Source: Helichrysum umbraculigerum
Lineage: Eukaryota; Streptophyta; Magnoliopsida; Asterales; Asteraceae
Direction: 5' to 3'
NCBI GenBank assembly: GCA_949592205.1
Contig: CATIUR010000011.1
Span: 4,340,001 to 4,404,000 of the forward strand
Length of the DNA: 64,000 bases
A model generated the notes under the pieces. That model ran no database searches. It had not been told where the DNA came from and was given only the letters and a program-made list of their open reading frames with translations. The translations under genes and the position numbers were made by a program. This document shows, in pieces, positions 43,449-55,342 of this stretch (position 1 is its first letter; every line of letters begins with the position of its first letter).

Positions 43449-43970
43449 TTAGTTCATAACAAGAACAAGTATAACTACACACAACATCACTACAACACCA
43501 ATTAAAAGTGCAAACACTTGGTCAAACATCTTCAATTTTGACTTCATGGGAGTCAACTCTTCAACCATCTTCATCAACACCATCTTTGAGTCTGAATCTT
43601 CTTCCGTTTCATTCCTGATGGACTTGTTTTTGCATTCCATTCTTAATTGATACATAATCTTCCTGTAATTTTCTGGAAGCTCCGAATCAAGAAAGCGATA
43701 TCTTGTACAAAAATGGCTTTTAACCTAAATCACAACAAAATAACAAAATAAAAGCATTTTTGAGTCAATATTTAACCTAATAGCATCATCAATTGCAGAT
43801 ACCAACAACAATAAAAAAATAAGGTTAAAACTAACATCTGGGCATTTTACAAATCTGCGTGCCGGGTTGATCTCAATCCATGATGTGCGAACATACATCT
43901 TGGCTCCGCAATGGCAGTAATAAAATTGTGGTTCCAAAGCTTGATTTTGAGAAGATGATGATGACGCCAT
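43449..43970 (-). CDS. GRF-type zinc-finger membrane protein, two exons, intact
   Basis: Exons 43970-43836 and 43724-43449 give 136 residues. The N-terminus is MASSSSSQ, then a GRF zinc finger: CHCG at residues 19-22, TSWIEINPARRFVKC ending at C43, and C51 as the likely fourth ligand. GRF fingers bind nucleic acid in larger proteins. The C-terminus has a charged coiled coil (about 75-110) and a hydrophobic tail anchor (FALLIGVVVMLCVVILVLVM). This small GRF-plus-tail-anchor layout is common in plant genomes, often in multi-copy dispersed form. It is flanked on both sides by sequence related to the 120-bp monomer. Function unknown. Confidence 0.75.
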
Positions 43971-44099
43971 GTTACAGGGAGAAAAATGAGCGGGAATAAA
44001 ATGAGGATGGTAATGGAGGGAAATAGCAAGTGGACGATGTAAAGGAATGGGGAAGAAAGGGGATTAAAAAGGTGGGTAGGAAGGGAATTTTACAAAAAT

Positions 44100-44165
44100 A
44101 CCCTCATGTGTGCTACCGGTAGTGCCATATATCATACATTTCACTATTAAACTTAGGCTAAAGTC
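44100..44165 (+). repeat. Diverged 120-bp monomer fragment upstream of GRF gene
   Basis: GTGCCATATATCATACATTTCACTATTAAACTTAGGC is recognisably the monomer core (written here in parts: GTGCCATATATCAT, ACATTTCACTATTAAAC, TTAGGC). It is separated from the main array by the GRF gene. Confidence 0.75.
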
Positions 44166-44807
44166 ACATAAAGACGTAAATCTGTTAAAGATGTAGAATC
44201 TGTTCAATCAAATTCATTTGGTTTAGTACGAAGAATCTGTTAAAGACTTAAAAAATGAAACGATAAAACTTTTTATCGAAAAAGTTAATAGACAACAAGG
44301 GATTTAAACTTTCATAAAAATTTTAATTTAGTGAAGGATAAAAATTAGTACGTTAATCAACCATAACTATAGGCAATGTGTTCAAGAATTACCAAAGTTT
44401 ATAAAATGTGCTTAATGATAACTAAAGTTTATAAAAGTGTTCAAAATGATGAATCCTTATGGTTAATCAAATTCGTTTTCCGCATAGTGCCATATAATCA
44501 TATATCATTAATTACATTAACGGTGGCTACGCCATGCTTTCCACTAACAGTGGCTACAATATACTTATCACAATATTCACCAAGTATATTTCTAACAGTG
44601 GCTATCATACAATTACACTAGCAGTAGCTAGTCTTCACTTCCTCTAGCAGTGGCACTCTTCAACACGAACAGTGGTAAGCACTTCCACACTTAGCCAACT
44701 CAGTTCAGATCCCAACGATCTCCCCCTAAACTTAATCAATCTGGAATTGCATTAAGTTTCTCCATTTCTTCTTTTAATTATGAGTTTATAAGACACAGTG
44801 TTTGACT
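44166..44807. other. AT-rich spacer with CAGTGGC words
   Basis: No gene. 44520-44670 repeats AACAGTGGCTA/AGCAGTGGCA about seven times. Similar words occur at 34080-34200 and 45735-45830. Confidence 0.6.
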
Positions 44808-45631
44808 CTATGAAAATTCCTTGCCATTCAACAATATCTGAGAGATCTTCATCATTGTTGGAAACAATGCTGTTTCCTTCCCTGAGAACTTCTTATTGGT
44901 ATTTTTACTCATCTCTGTGAATGTTCTAGCAGAGAGAGTACCAACATCAATGACAAGTTTTTGTTCAACCAAATCAGTAATTTGTTTGTTTAAAACAAGT
45001 TGCACAAATCTTGGATACATTATAAAAAGATCCTTTTTACCCTTTGTGATGTTTTGATCATGCCATCAAGTATGTATTTGGAAAAATTATATTTCTGACC
45101 CTTAGCCAAACACACAAGAAAATAGGCTAATTGTGTTCCAAATTCATTGTAAGAAGTTCTCTTAGATGACAAGCAATGAAGAATTGTATGAATTAAAAAT
45201 TTCCATTGTGGGCTAAAGAGTGATTTAAAAAATGTAAAACGTGTATAATCACCCTCATACCCCATTAATCTTAAATTGTCAAACAATTATGTGTCATCTA
45301 AGGAAATTATACCTGTGGCATCATCAAGTAAAAGAACATCTCGTAAAATTTCCTCGGTAACCACCACTTCGGTTTCTTGAACCTTTGAAACCACTTGATT
45401 TACACCAGCAACAACTTCTAACCGTGCATTCTTCCAGAATTCATTCAGATGACCCCTTGACACCCTCGGAGATACTGTAAGCGCGTGATAAACATAACTA
45501 GCACGAAGAAAATCAACTATTTGAGTGAAATTCTGTGCAGATGGGGGTTTCATTAGAAAAGCGATCATATTGTGTTCTTCATGAACACTAAGGGTCAAAT
45601 CAGATGAAGAAGAAGAAGCCGTGATCGTCAA
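44808..45631 (-). pseudogene. SIRE accessory-ORF homologue, one stop and one frameshift
   Basis: Reads from ATG 45631 (MTITASSSSSDLT) through LTVSPRVSRGHLNEFW, interrupted by TAA 45287-45289, then PQWKFLIHTILHCLSSKRTS and YNFSKYILDGMIK. Near 45020 a one-base shift of frame precedes MYPRFVQLVLNKQI. The WKFLIH and MYPRF landmarks match ORF A of the SIRE element (27349 onward), but the sequence is clearly diverged, so this is an older, separate capture or fragment. No LTR adjoins it. It shares an upstream region with the transposase at 45948. Confidence 0.7.
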
Positions 45632-48605
45632 ATTAATTGTAGAAGAAGAGGCGGTTCTATTTTGAATTGTAGTTGCAGTGGTTAGATGAAAGCGTAATGA
45701 AAAATTGAAGTGTTTGAAGTTTATATACTGTTAGCAGTGCCAAGCCCTAGAAAATAGAACTAACAGTGGCACTGTCCAGAATAACTAACAGTGGGAAGAT
45801 ATGTAAAATACCTAGCAGTGGCACTCTTCAACTAAGATCCCCTAATTATTGCCTCAAACCAAGCGCTACCTAACATATTTCATACCCTAATCAATTACAG
45901 TACATAACACGCCGACACAACTAATTGAATTTTTTAAACCCTAAGTAATGGACAAGTCTTGGATGGGAACAAACAGGATGGGCATAATTTATAGAGATGG
46001 AGTAGAAGCATTTATTGATTATACAGTAAACAACTTGAAGAAGATGACTAACATCGAGCGACAGGGTAATTATCCACATCTTCTAATCCCATGTCCATGT
46101 ACCAAATGTTTAAACCATGTAGTTCGTAAAACGGAGGAAGTGCATTTCCATTTATTCAGCAATGGCATTGATCAAAACTACACACAATGGACTTATCATG
46201 GAGAGAAGGATGAGCCAATTGTTACAACAGAATATGGTGACAACCATATGGATTTTGATGCAGAACTCCTAACACATGCGAGTGAAACAGTGGAAATGGT
46301 TAATGCTACAAAAGATAATTTTGATGATGGGGATCCGGATGACCATGCCAAGCTTCTAGAACTGCTATCAGATGCAGAGAAGCCACTTTACAGTGGGTGT
46401 CCTAACTTCACAAAGTTGTCAGCCATAGTTCACCTACTCAACTTAAAGAGTAAGTATGGCTGTTCTGATCAATTCTTTACTGAACTGCTAGGATTGTTAA
46501 AAAAGATGCTACCTGATGGTAACGAATTGCCGGAAAACACATATCAGGCAAAGAAAATTTTCAAATTGCTGGGTTCAGGATACAAAAAGATAGATGTATG
46601 TATCAACAATTGCCTTCTTTACTGGAAAGAGGACAATGAATTGACCGTGTGTCGTACCTGTGGGACATCAAGATGGAAGGTGGATAAGAAGACAAAAAAA
46701 GTGTATGAGAAGATCCCAGCAAACGTAATGTGGTACTTTCCAATAATACCAAGGCTGCAACGTCTCTTTAAGATAACAAGTATTTCAGAAGAATTAAGAT
46801 GGCACGCGACAAGGAGGAAAACAGATGGTGTGTTACGTCACCCGGCAGATTCACAGGCATGGCGAACCATAGATAATGAATTCCCCGAAATTGCAAATGA
46901 TCCAAGGAATCTAAGGCTAGGAATATCTGCTGATGGTGTTGATGTCAACAAAGGAAATAGGCATCACAGTGTGTGGCCAGTTTTATCTGTCATCTACAAC
47001 CTTCCTCCATGGTTGTGTATGAAAAGAAAGTTTATCATGCTATCTGTATTGATATCGGGATACCCGGGAAATGATATCGATGTTTTTTTAGAACCGTTGG
47101 TTGATGATCTGCAACTCTAATTCGAGACAGGGGTCGACACATATGATGCTTCCACAAAGCAAATATTTAGTCTACGTGCGGTGGTGTTATGGACAATAAA
47201 TGATTACCCTGCACTTGGTACTTTATGTGGCTGCCCAACCAGTGGATACAAAGGTTGTGTGGTATGTGGGAAAGATACATATTGTATTAGACTTCCTGCG
47301 TCATCCAAGCAGAGCTATGTAGGTCACAGAAGATATCTACCATATAACCATGCGTTCAGAAAGCAAAAGAAGGCGTTTAATGGAAATCAAGAATTTGGCA
47401 CGGCTCCAATTCCAATGACCGGTGAACAAATATACAACGAGGTAAAACATATTGAAAATAAGTGGGGACGCATAAAACAAGCAAACCAAGAAGATTCCAG
47501 AGGCAGAGGTGGGAAGATCCAAAAGGAGAAGAGGAAAAGATCAGGAAAAGAAGATGGTACTTCAAGCAAATCAAATGAACAGAATGGTGCGTATTGGAAG
47601 AAATTCAACATTTGGTATCGAAAGCTAAAGTATTGGAGGCACAATGAAGTTCAACATTGTATCGATTTCATGCATATAGAAAAGAATGTTGGTGAGAGTC
47701 TAGTCGGGACTTTGCTAAATGTGCCGGGAAAGACGAAAGATGGAGAGAATGCTCGATTGGATCTTAAAGAGTTGGGAATAGACAAACCAGAGTTGTTTGT
47801 TAGGAAAGACGACCGAGAAATAACAGTAATACCACCAGCAGGTTACACGTTAACGAATGCCGAAAAGGACATCTTTTGTCAGACGTTATACAACATGAGG
47901 GTACCGCAAGGATATTGTTCAAATTTCTCTAGTTTAGTCAGCCTAACAGATAGGAAGCTCATCGGCCTTAAATCACATGACTATCACATGCTAATGCAGG
48001 AGTTTTTGCCCATTGCAATACGTTCGATAATGGACGAACCCACACGCAAGGCTATTATCAGGTTTTGCTTTTTCTTTAAATCTATATGTAGCAAAGAGAT
48101 CATATTAGAGGAACTAGATAAGATGCAAGAAGAACTTTGTGTCATACTGTGCCTACTCGAAAAGTTCTTTCCTCCGTCTTTTTTTGATATTATGGTCCAT
48201 TTGACTGTGCACCTAATTAGGGAGGTAAAATTATGTGGTCCTGTATGCTTTCGGTGGATGTATCCCTTCGAACGATGTATGAAGGTTATTAAGGGACATG
48301 TGCGAAACAGAAATAGACCAGAGGGATGCATTGCTGAGGAGACTATTGCAGAAGAAACAATAGAGTTTTTCGGAGAATATCAAAAATCCATGAAAACTAT
48401 TGGTATCCCAAATGATACACATGAAACTGATGAAAACGAGGACGGAAAGCCACTGTCGGTTGGAAAATCAAGTGAAGTATCTGCAGAACTCTTTCAGAAA
48501 GCACATTTATATGTAATACTGAATACAGATGAGATTGTACCGTATATCGAGTAAGTATTAATTACTTACACATGTCTAGCTATTTCGTTACTTTAATTCA
48601 TGTTC

Positions 48606-51600
48606 TGTAACACCCCCAAATTTAACAGTTTGCGGAAGTGACGTTTTGGGTGTTACTAATCAATAATCACAAGCATAAAGGATACAGTGAACGACTCTAA
48701 ATGAGACGTTCGAAAAGTTATTACATTAATACATAAGTAGTTCAAAATACAAGCTCGAGTTCGAGTAAAAATCCTAGAGATTCTAATACATAACAGTAAA
48801 TACAAAAGTAATGTAACAAAATATCCAAGCTTGTAAATGCATGCGACTCGAGCTAAGTAAGCTTATCCTGCTGGGCATCCCTACTGATGCTGTGTACCTG
48901 AGAAGCATTACTAAAACGGTCAACCAAAAGGTTGGTGAATCTCACAGGTTTGTAAGTAAGTAAATAGTTTGAACACACTTGTAGTATTTGTAAATCATAA
49001 GCCAGCCAGTAAGTAACGATCACAGGTCATGCTAATCGTTCACTTAAGTTTTAATAAGTGGGTGGTTGCAGGTTATGCTAACCGTTTGATACCCTTGCCA
49101 TGAGCCACCATAGTTGAAGCTTAACGTATAGTAAATAATAGTACCCCCCGTGAATGTTAATCCAAAAACATTCACACGAAACGAGTAAGAAACGCCCGTT
49201 TCGACAATAACGGTTCGTGGTAGTGCGTGCTACCCCGGGCGGGGATTGTCACTCCCATATGGATCCATATACTAAAACTCGCGCTTATCACATAACTAAC
49301 AACTATGATTAAGGAGGATTTCATTGGATTAGTCGAAACTCATGCAATTGGCGTATCCGTAATTCCGTACAGTAAGTAAATCATGGCAGCAAGTAAGTTT
49401 TGTGTGTTCATGTAAAACAGTAATGCATCTCACCCCTGAGTATAAAACAGTAAAGTAGGGGCTGTGAGACTCACCTGAGTCTAGCAGACAATGCAGTAAG
49501 CAAGCAAAGTAGTATCCCGAACTAGCAACCCTTAGCGTCCTAATACGCGTAAGGTTTAGTAAGTAAATGGAATACTTGTAAAGTATCCATGCTAGTTGTT
49601 CCCAAACTAGTAAATGTCCATTAGTTGTTTGTATGTTTGTATTCGTTTGTAAGTTGTAGTTTGTAGAAAAGTTGTACGGCCCGTTGGTATTGGTGTATAA
49701 TAATAATTCCATCCATTATTATTATGTATTCATAATTGTTGTACAGTTGTAAAGCGTACTTGTATAATTGTTTGTTTGTATCACAACGTATATCATTCGA
49801 GTAAGTTCCAATGGGCTTAATCCCCAAAGGGTACAAGTGAATCCTTGTAAGTGTTCGAGTGTAAGCTCGTATCAGTTAACGTGTAATCCAGCACGTAACT
49901 AGTGAGTGCACTTGTAAGTTCATATCGGGTGCAATCCCGTGTAGTGTACAAGTGTAAGTTCGTTGGAGTGTAATCTCCTAAGTATTTTGAGTGTAATCTC
50001 GTGTACGAGTGTGAGTGAAATCTCACGTTAAGTTTAGTATAGTCTTGTACGTATTCAAGTATTGTTGTATACTTCTAAAGTATAGTATTTTCATGTATAA
50101 GTAACGCCGAGTAAAGTACGTTTACGTTTTAAGTATATTCCATACTTGTATAGAATGTAAGTGTCAAACAGCCTGTTTTAGCGACACTTGTATGCGTCAC
50201 TTATATGTGGTATGCGTCACTTATGTAGTGTCGTATTAAATGTCTGTGTAATAATGTATGCGACACTTAGGTAGTGTCGGTATTCAGATGGTGCGTCACT
50301 AAGTAAGTGACGTTATTAAGTATCATTTTTCATCAATGCGCCACTAGAATAGTGACGGTATTCAGTGTCGTGTTCAAACAGTGCGCCACTAACGAAGTGA
50401 CGGTATAAGTGAGTAAATTGATCTCAGAGCGACACTAGACAAGTGTCGGTATATGTATTTATGCGTCACTGACGAAGTGTCGTTATAAGGGTCAGGTGAC
50501 GTCATCAGTAGTAGCCGGACGTCATTCGTTTCTACTTAAAGTTATGAGTTTCTACCGATGGTAGCGACACTAATGAAGTGTCGCTTGTTTTTGCTGATAA
50601 TTATATGGTAGCGACACTAATGAAGTGTCGGTATAAGTGTTCTAGTGTCACTAAAGAAGTGTCGTATGTTACTACTGATAGTTATATGATAGCGACACTA
50701 ATGAAGTGTCGTATTATTTCTGCTGAAGGTTATATGATTGCGTCACTAGTGAAGTGACGGTATTAGTATTTTAGCGGCACTAATGAAGTGTCGCGTATAG
50801 ACGGTTCGTGACCTATGCGTCACTCAGATGTAGTGTCGCATAACTGGCGTGAGCCATGCGACACTATCGTCTGTCCAGATTTTGGTTCGTGTCGAAATCG
50901 TGTTTAACGAGTTCCGTTCAAGGTGAAACTTTTACACAAGTTTTAATATGTTACAATGAGTTTGTAAAAATTGTTGTTTGGTGTTTTTAGTGTTTGTAGT
51001 GTCGTTTTCTTAAAAATGACCAAAACCGACATTTCCGTAAAAGTGTTCAAAAACAAGTTTAAATTATATATTTGGACATTACTAAGCTAGGGGAACAATA
51101 ATCTAGCAAAATAAATGTAATCGGAAAGTTTGCGAGTCGCCGGAAAACTTACAAAGTTATCGAAACGAAAATCCGAAAAGATGAAGTTGTAGCCCTCGTT
51201 CTCGTGATCACTTTTCTCTAAAACAAGCCTAGCCTCCGAGGTGGTTTTGTGGTGTTTTTATGGTGGTTTAGTGATGATAGTTTAGAGAGAGAGAGAGAAA
51301 CCGATTGAGAGGAAGAGAGAGAGAGAGATTGAGTGAGGGAGTGGGGGAAATGGTGAGGGCTTAATGCCCCCTCACCTTGGGCCGGTTTTGGTGGGGCCAC
51401 ATGATGTGGTCTCACCACTTTTTGCTCCTCCGTGTTTGCGCTCCGTGCGGTGTTCTTTTCCCCGGTCGTTTAAACGTTAAAATAATTTTATACGCGTTTA
51501 ATTATACGTTTTAAAATACAAAATATTACTCAATAATTAAGTTGAAGTATTTTATCAAAATACTAGTTTTCAAGTTATAAAACATAACTTTGTTTGTTTT

Positions 51601-51920
51601 GTCGGTTGGTCGAGTTTTCGGAGAGTTCGGTAACGTTTTAATTAAAAACGTGTGTTTTCGTTATATTATAAACATAATATAAAGTAGTAGTGGAAGTAAT
51701 TAAATAAATTAACATTATTTAATAATTGTTTTACCAACGTCCGTATGTTTGTACAATTGTTGTTTTATACGATTTGAACGAATCGTATACGCATATATAT
51801 ATTCCATCCATATATATATAATAAGTAAGTAACGTATTTAACCCTATTTCATATCAAATACAAGTAGTAAACACGTAATTAGGGAAATTTTAAATTGGCC
51901 CTAATTTTGGGGTTGTTACA
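48606..51920. repeat. Solo LTR B (3315 bp) in transposase intron 1
   Basis: TGTAACACCCCCAAATTTAA...GGGGTTGTTACA with TGTTC on both sides (48601-48605, 51921-51925). Shares blocks with solo LTR A (AATCTCACAGGTTTGTAAG, CCCCGGG, ATGGATCCAT, GACTCACCTGAGTCT). A GA-rich microsatellite lies near 51283-51327. It lies wholly inside intron 1; donor (48551) and acceptor (51958) remain. Confidence 0.87.
50170..50870. repeat. GCGACACT hairpin array in solo LTR B
   Basis: About a dozen stem-loops spaced 40-70 bp, form GCGACACT-loop-AGTGTCGC (for example near 50565-50585, loop AATGA), with variants GCGTCACT/AGTGACGG and GCGCCACT/AGTGACGG. Arms change together in several copies. Confidence 0.8.
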
Positions 51921-52274
51921 TGTTCTATCAAATATAATAACAAAATACCTTGTTTCAGGCGACACAAGGAGGTTTTGGTAACACAAAACCCGGGTAAACG
52001 AAAAGCATGGCTGCAGAATGAGCACGTTAAATCTTTTGCTAAGTGGTTACGCGAAGAGGTAATTGTTATTTGATCGTATATTATTTACTCCTTACAATTG
52101 TCCAGTTTTTACCAATTGGAGATCGACTTAATTAACTGTAGTTTCATTAACCAAAGTTACTACTATTAAGCCTGTTAGTACTGTCAGAGTTGAAGAATAA
52201 AGTCAAACTAAAAGCTGGACAATTCTTTTTTTCTATCACTATTTGTGTTTTGTTAATTCGTTCAATTTCAAGCT

Positions 52275-52277
<3 letters not shown>

Positions 52278-52370
<93 letters not shown>
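52278..52370. repeat. (TA)n microsatellite in transposase intron 2
   Basis: About 46 TA units ending 20 bp before the exon 3 acceptor. Confidence 0.95.
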
Positions 52371-52371
<1 letters not shown>

Positions 52372-53008
52372 TTGTAATGAGATTCTGCAGGTTGAGAGAG
52401 ACTTAGCGATCTCCAAAGATAGTGTATCCGAAACCGTAAGGTGGATTTCATATGGACCACGAGCCAGCGTAGTGAAATACACTGCATATAACATCAATGG
52501 GTATACATTTCGTACTAAATGTAGTGATGGCAGAGTTTACCAAAACAGTGGGGTTAGTGTTGAGACAGAAGATATTCACATATCCAAAGAAGTTGCAACC
52601 ACTAGACGCACATTCTATTATGGGGTTTTGCAAGAGATATGGGTACTTGATTACCGCTTCAGGAAACTTCCTCTTTTCAAATGTGATTGGGTTAACCGTA
52701 AAGATGGCGCGGTCCAACGCGATACAAATCTTGGTTATACATTGGTTGACCTGAATAATGTAGGCCACAAGGTTGATCCATTCGTGTTAGCCTCACAAGC
52801 ACGACAAGTGTTTTATGTGAAAGACCAGCTAACTAGGAATTTATCTATTGTCCTGAAAGCACCTCCCAAGAATTACATAGATACATATGATGAAATCGAT
52901 GAGGAATATAGCACGGTCATTCACCCGCACAATGATAACATATTGCCACGTGTGGATAAACGTGACTTGGGTAATGAATCACGAGATGATTACTTTCGAA
53001 CCAATTAA

Positions 53009-53180
53009 CTAGAGTTTGGGTATTGTTATACCAAAGTCCAAGCGATCAACATATATATGTAATGCTGGAACACTAGCTATATTAATTTTAGTACAATAAC
53101 CTTGTAAATTACCCTTTGATTATTTTATGGAATGATTACTTGTATCTTAATTTCTATGACTTCCATTTTTATTAGTACAT
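53009..53180. other. 3' end of transposase gene
   Basis: AT-rich 3' flank between the transposase stop and the subterminal repeats; no distinct signal. Confidence 0.4.
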
Positions 53181-55240
53181 GCATTAAATTTGTAAATTTA
53201 ACGATAATCGTTTTTGCCCATTTTAGCTTTAAAAAATAGTCACAAGAATATTTAACAACGTGACTGTTGTGAATACATTGGTCACATATAATCACCCAAA
53301 ATGTGGCCATAAACATCCTATTGGATACACATTTGTGATATGCTGTGGCTATTACCATGCCATATAGTCACATGATCGGGCTAGAAATTAGGGTGACTAT
53401 GCATATTATGTTTTGCCATTCTAAGTTTCTAACACACACTAAACTTTAGACACACATAATAACTTATGTGACCATATGCGGCTACACTTAAATCATGTGT
53501 GACAAAATCGACTCTATGCTCTAGTCACACAAACCATTACTCCATATGACCAATAAGGTCTCATGATATAGCCACACAAACAGCACTGAATGTGACTAAT
53601 ATCAAATTTAATGATAATCGTTTTTGCCCATTTTAGCTTAAAAAAATAGTCACAAGAATATTTAACAACGTGACTGTTGTGAATACATTGGTCACATATA
53701 ATCACCCAAAATGTGGCCATAAACATCCTATTGGATACACATTTGTGATATGGTGTGGCTATTACCATTCCATATAGTCACATGATAGGGCTAGAAATTA
53801 GGGTGACTATACACATTACGTTTTGCCATTCTAAGTTTCTAACACACACTAAACTTTAGACACACATAATAACTTATGTGACCATATGTACCTGGCTTCG
53901 GCTACACTTAAATCATGCGTGACAAAATCGACTCTATGCTATAGTCACACAAACCATTACTCCATGTGACCAATAAGGTCTCATGATATAGCCACACAAA
54001 CAGCACTGAATGTGACTAATATCAAATTTAATGATAATCGTTTTTGCCCATTTTAGCTTTAAAAAATAGTCACAAGAATATTTAACAACGTGACTGTTGT
54101 GAATACATTGGTCACATATAATCACCCAAAATGTGGCCATAAACATCCTATTGGATACACATTTGTGATATGGTGTGGCTATTACCATTCCATATAGTCA
54201 CATGATCGGGCTAGAAATTAGGGTGACTATACACATTACGTTTTGCCATTCTAAGTTTCTAACACACACTAAACTTTAGACACACATAATAACTTATGTG
54301 ACCATATGTACCTGGCTTCGGCTACACTTAAATCATGTGTGACAAAATCGACTCTATGTTATAGTCACACAAACCATTACTCCATGTGACCAATAAGGTC
54401 TCATGATATAGCCACACAAACAGCACTGAATGTGACTAATATCAAATTTAATGATAATCGTTTTTGCCCATTTTAGCTTTAAAAAATAGTCACAATAATA
54501 TTTAACAACGTGACTATTGTGAATACATTGGTCACATATAATCACCCAAAATGTGGCCATAAACATCCTATTGGATACACATTTGTGATATGGTGTGGTT
54601 ATTACCATTCCATATAGTCACATGATCGGGCTAGAAATTAGGGTGACTATACACATTACGTTTTGCCATTCTAAGTTTCTAACACACACTAAACTTTAGA
54701 CACACATAATAACTTATGTGACCATATATACCTGGCTTCGGCTACACTTAAATCATGTGTGACAAAATCGACTCAATGCTATAGTCACACAAACCATTAC
54801 TCCATGTGCCCAATAAGGTCTCATGATATAGCCACACAAACAGCACTGAATGTGACTAATATCAAATTCAATGATAATCGTTTTTGCCCATTTTCGCTTT
54901 AAAAAATAGTCACATGAATATCTAAAAATGTGACTGTTGTGAATATATTGGTCACATATAATCACCTAACATGTGGCCATAAACATCCTTTCGATACACA
55001 TTTGTGATATGGTGTGGCTATTCTAACGCGATATAGTCACTGATCGGGCTAGAAATTAGTGTGACTAAACACATTACCTTTTGCCATTCTAACAAACACT
55101 AAACATATGGTCACATAATAACTTGTGTGACCATATGTACCTGGCTTTGGCTACACTTTAATCATGTGTGACAAAATCGACTATATGCTTTAGTCACATA
55201 AACAATTACTCCATGTGACCATATAGTGGCGTTTGGTCAC
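53181..55240. repeat. Right subterminal repeats of CACTA element (420-bp units)
   Basis: Five direct units of about 420 bp, the last diverged, each with CGTTTTTGCCCATTTTAGC, TTGGTCACATATAATCACCC, TGTGGCCATAAACATCC, CATATAGTCACATGATCGGG and CATGTGTGACAAAATCGAC. The GTCACA core matches the left-end repeats although unit length and order differ. Presumed TNPA-type binding sites. Confidence 0.88.
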
Positions 55241-55342
55241 ATTGTACTAGTGGGCCAAGAAAATAAGCTAAAGCCGGATAAGAGAAGACAAAGGTCCAAA
55301 AAGAAGCCTGAGCCCGTATTTGGAATATTTTGGAAAATCGAT

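Larger units (their letters stand above)
45948..53008 (+). pseudogene. CACTA TNP2-type transposase gene, three exons, one stop
   Basis: Exons 45948-48550, 51959-52058, 52391-53008; 3321 nt, 1106 codons plus stop, phases consistent. Domains in order: transposase-associated N-terminus (DKSWM...CPCTKCLN), TNP2/Transposase_21 core (GISADGVDVN, HSVWPVLSVIYNLPPW, and after the stop GCPTSGYKGCVVC, HCIDFMHIEKNV), DUF4218 (HLTVHLIREVKLCGPVCFRW, MYPFERCM), WLQNEHVKSFAKWLREE in exon 2, DUF4216 (VKYTAYNINGYTFRT, YYGVLQEIWVLDY) in exon 3. It would bind ends and cut the element out. TAA at 47118-47120 is the only break. Intron 1 holds solo LTR B, intron 2 a long TA run. The promoter region is shared with the minus-strand ORF at 45631. 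Confidence 0.88.
16167..55252. mobile_element. En/Spm CACTA DNA transposon, about 39 kb with nested elements
   Basis: Ends CACTAGTACAA (16167) and TTGTACTAGTG (55252), flanked by the 3-bp duplication GGC (16164-16166, 55253-55255). The empty site GGC is seen once at 60111-60113 in the other LTR of its host element. Internal features: left subterminal repeats (about 183 bp), right subterminal repeats (420 bp), a TNPA-like gene (-), a TNP2-type transposase gene (+), apparently captured cellular genes, a SIRE copia insertion and two solo LTRs. Without the SIRE element it is about 24.5 kb. It is probably non-functional, since both transposition genes carry one stop. Confidence 0.93.

Noticed and set aside
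49329..50026. Minus-strand frames of 69-127 residues
   Set aside because: They lie inside solo LTR B, with no domain and repeat-driven composition.
52190..52500. Frames with alternating Ile-Tyr
   Set aside because: Translation of the TA microsatellite. Only the part from 52391 is real transposase exon 3.
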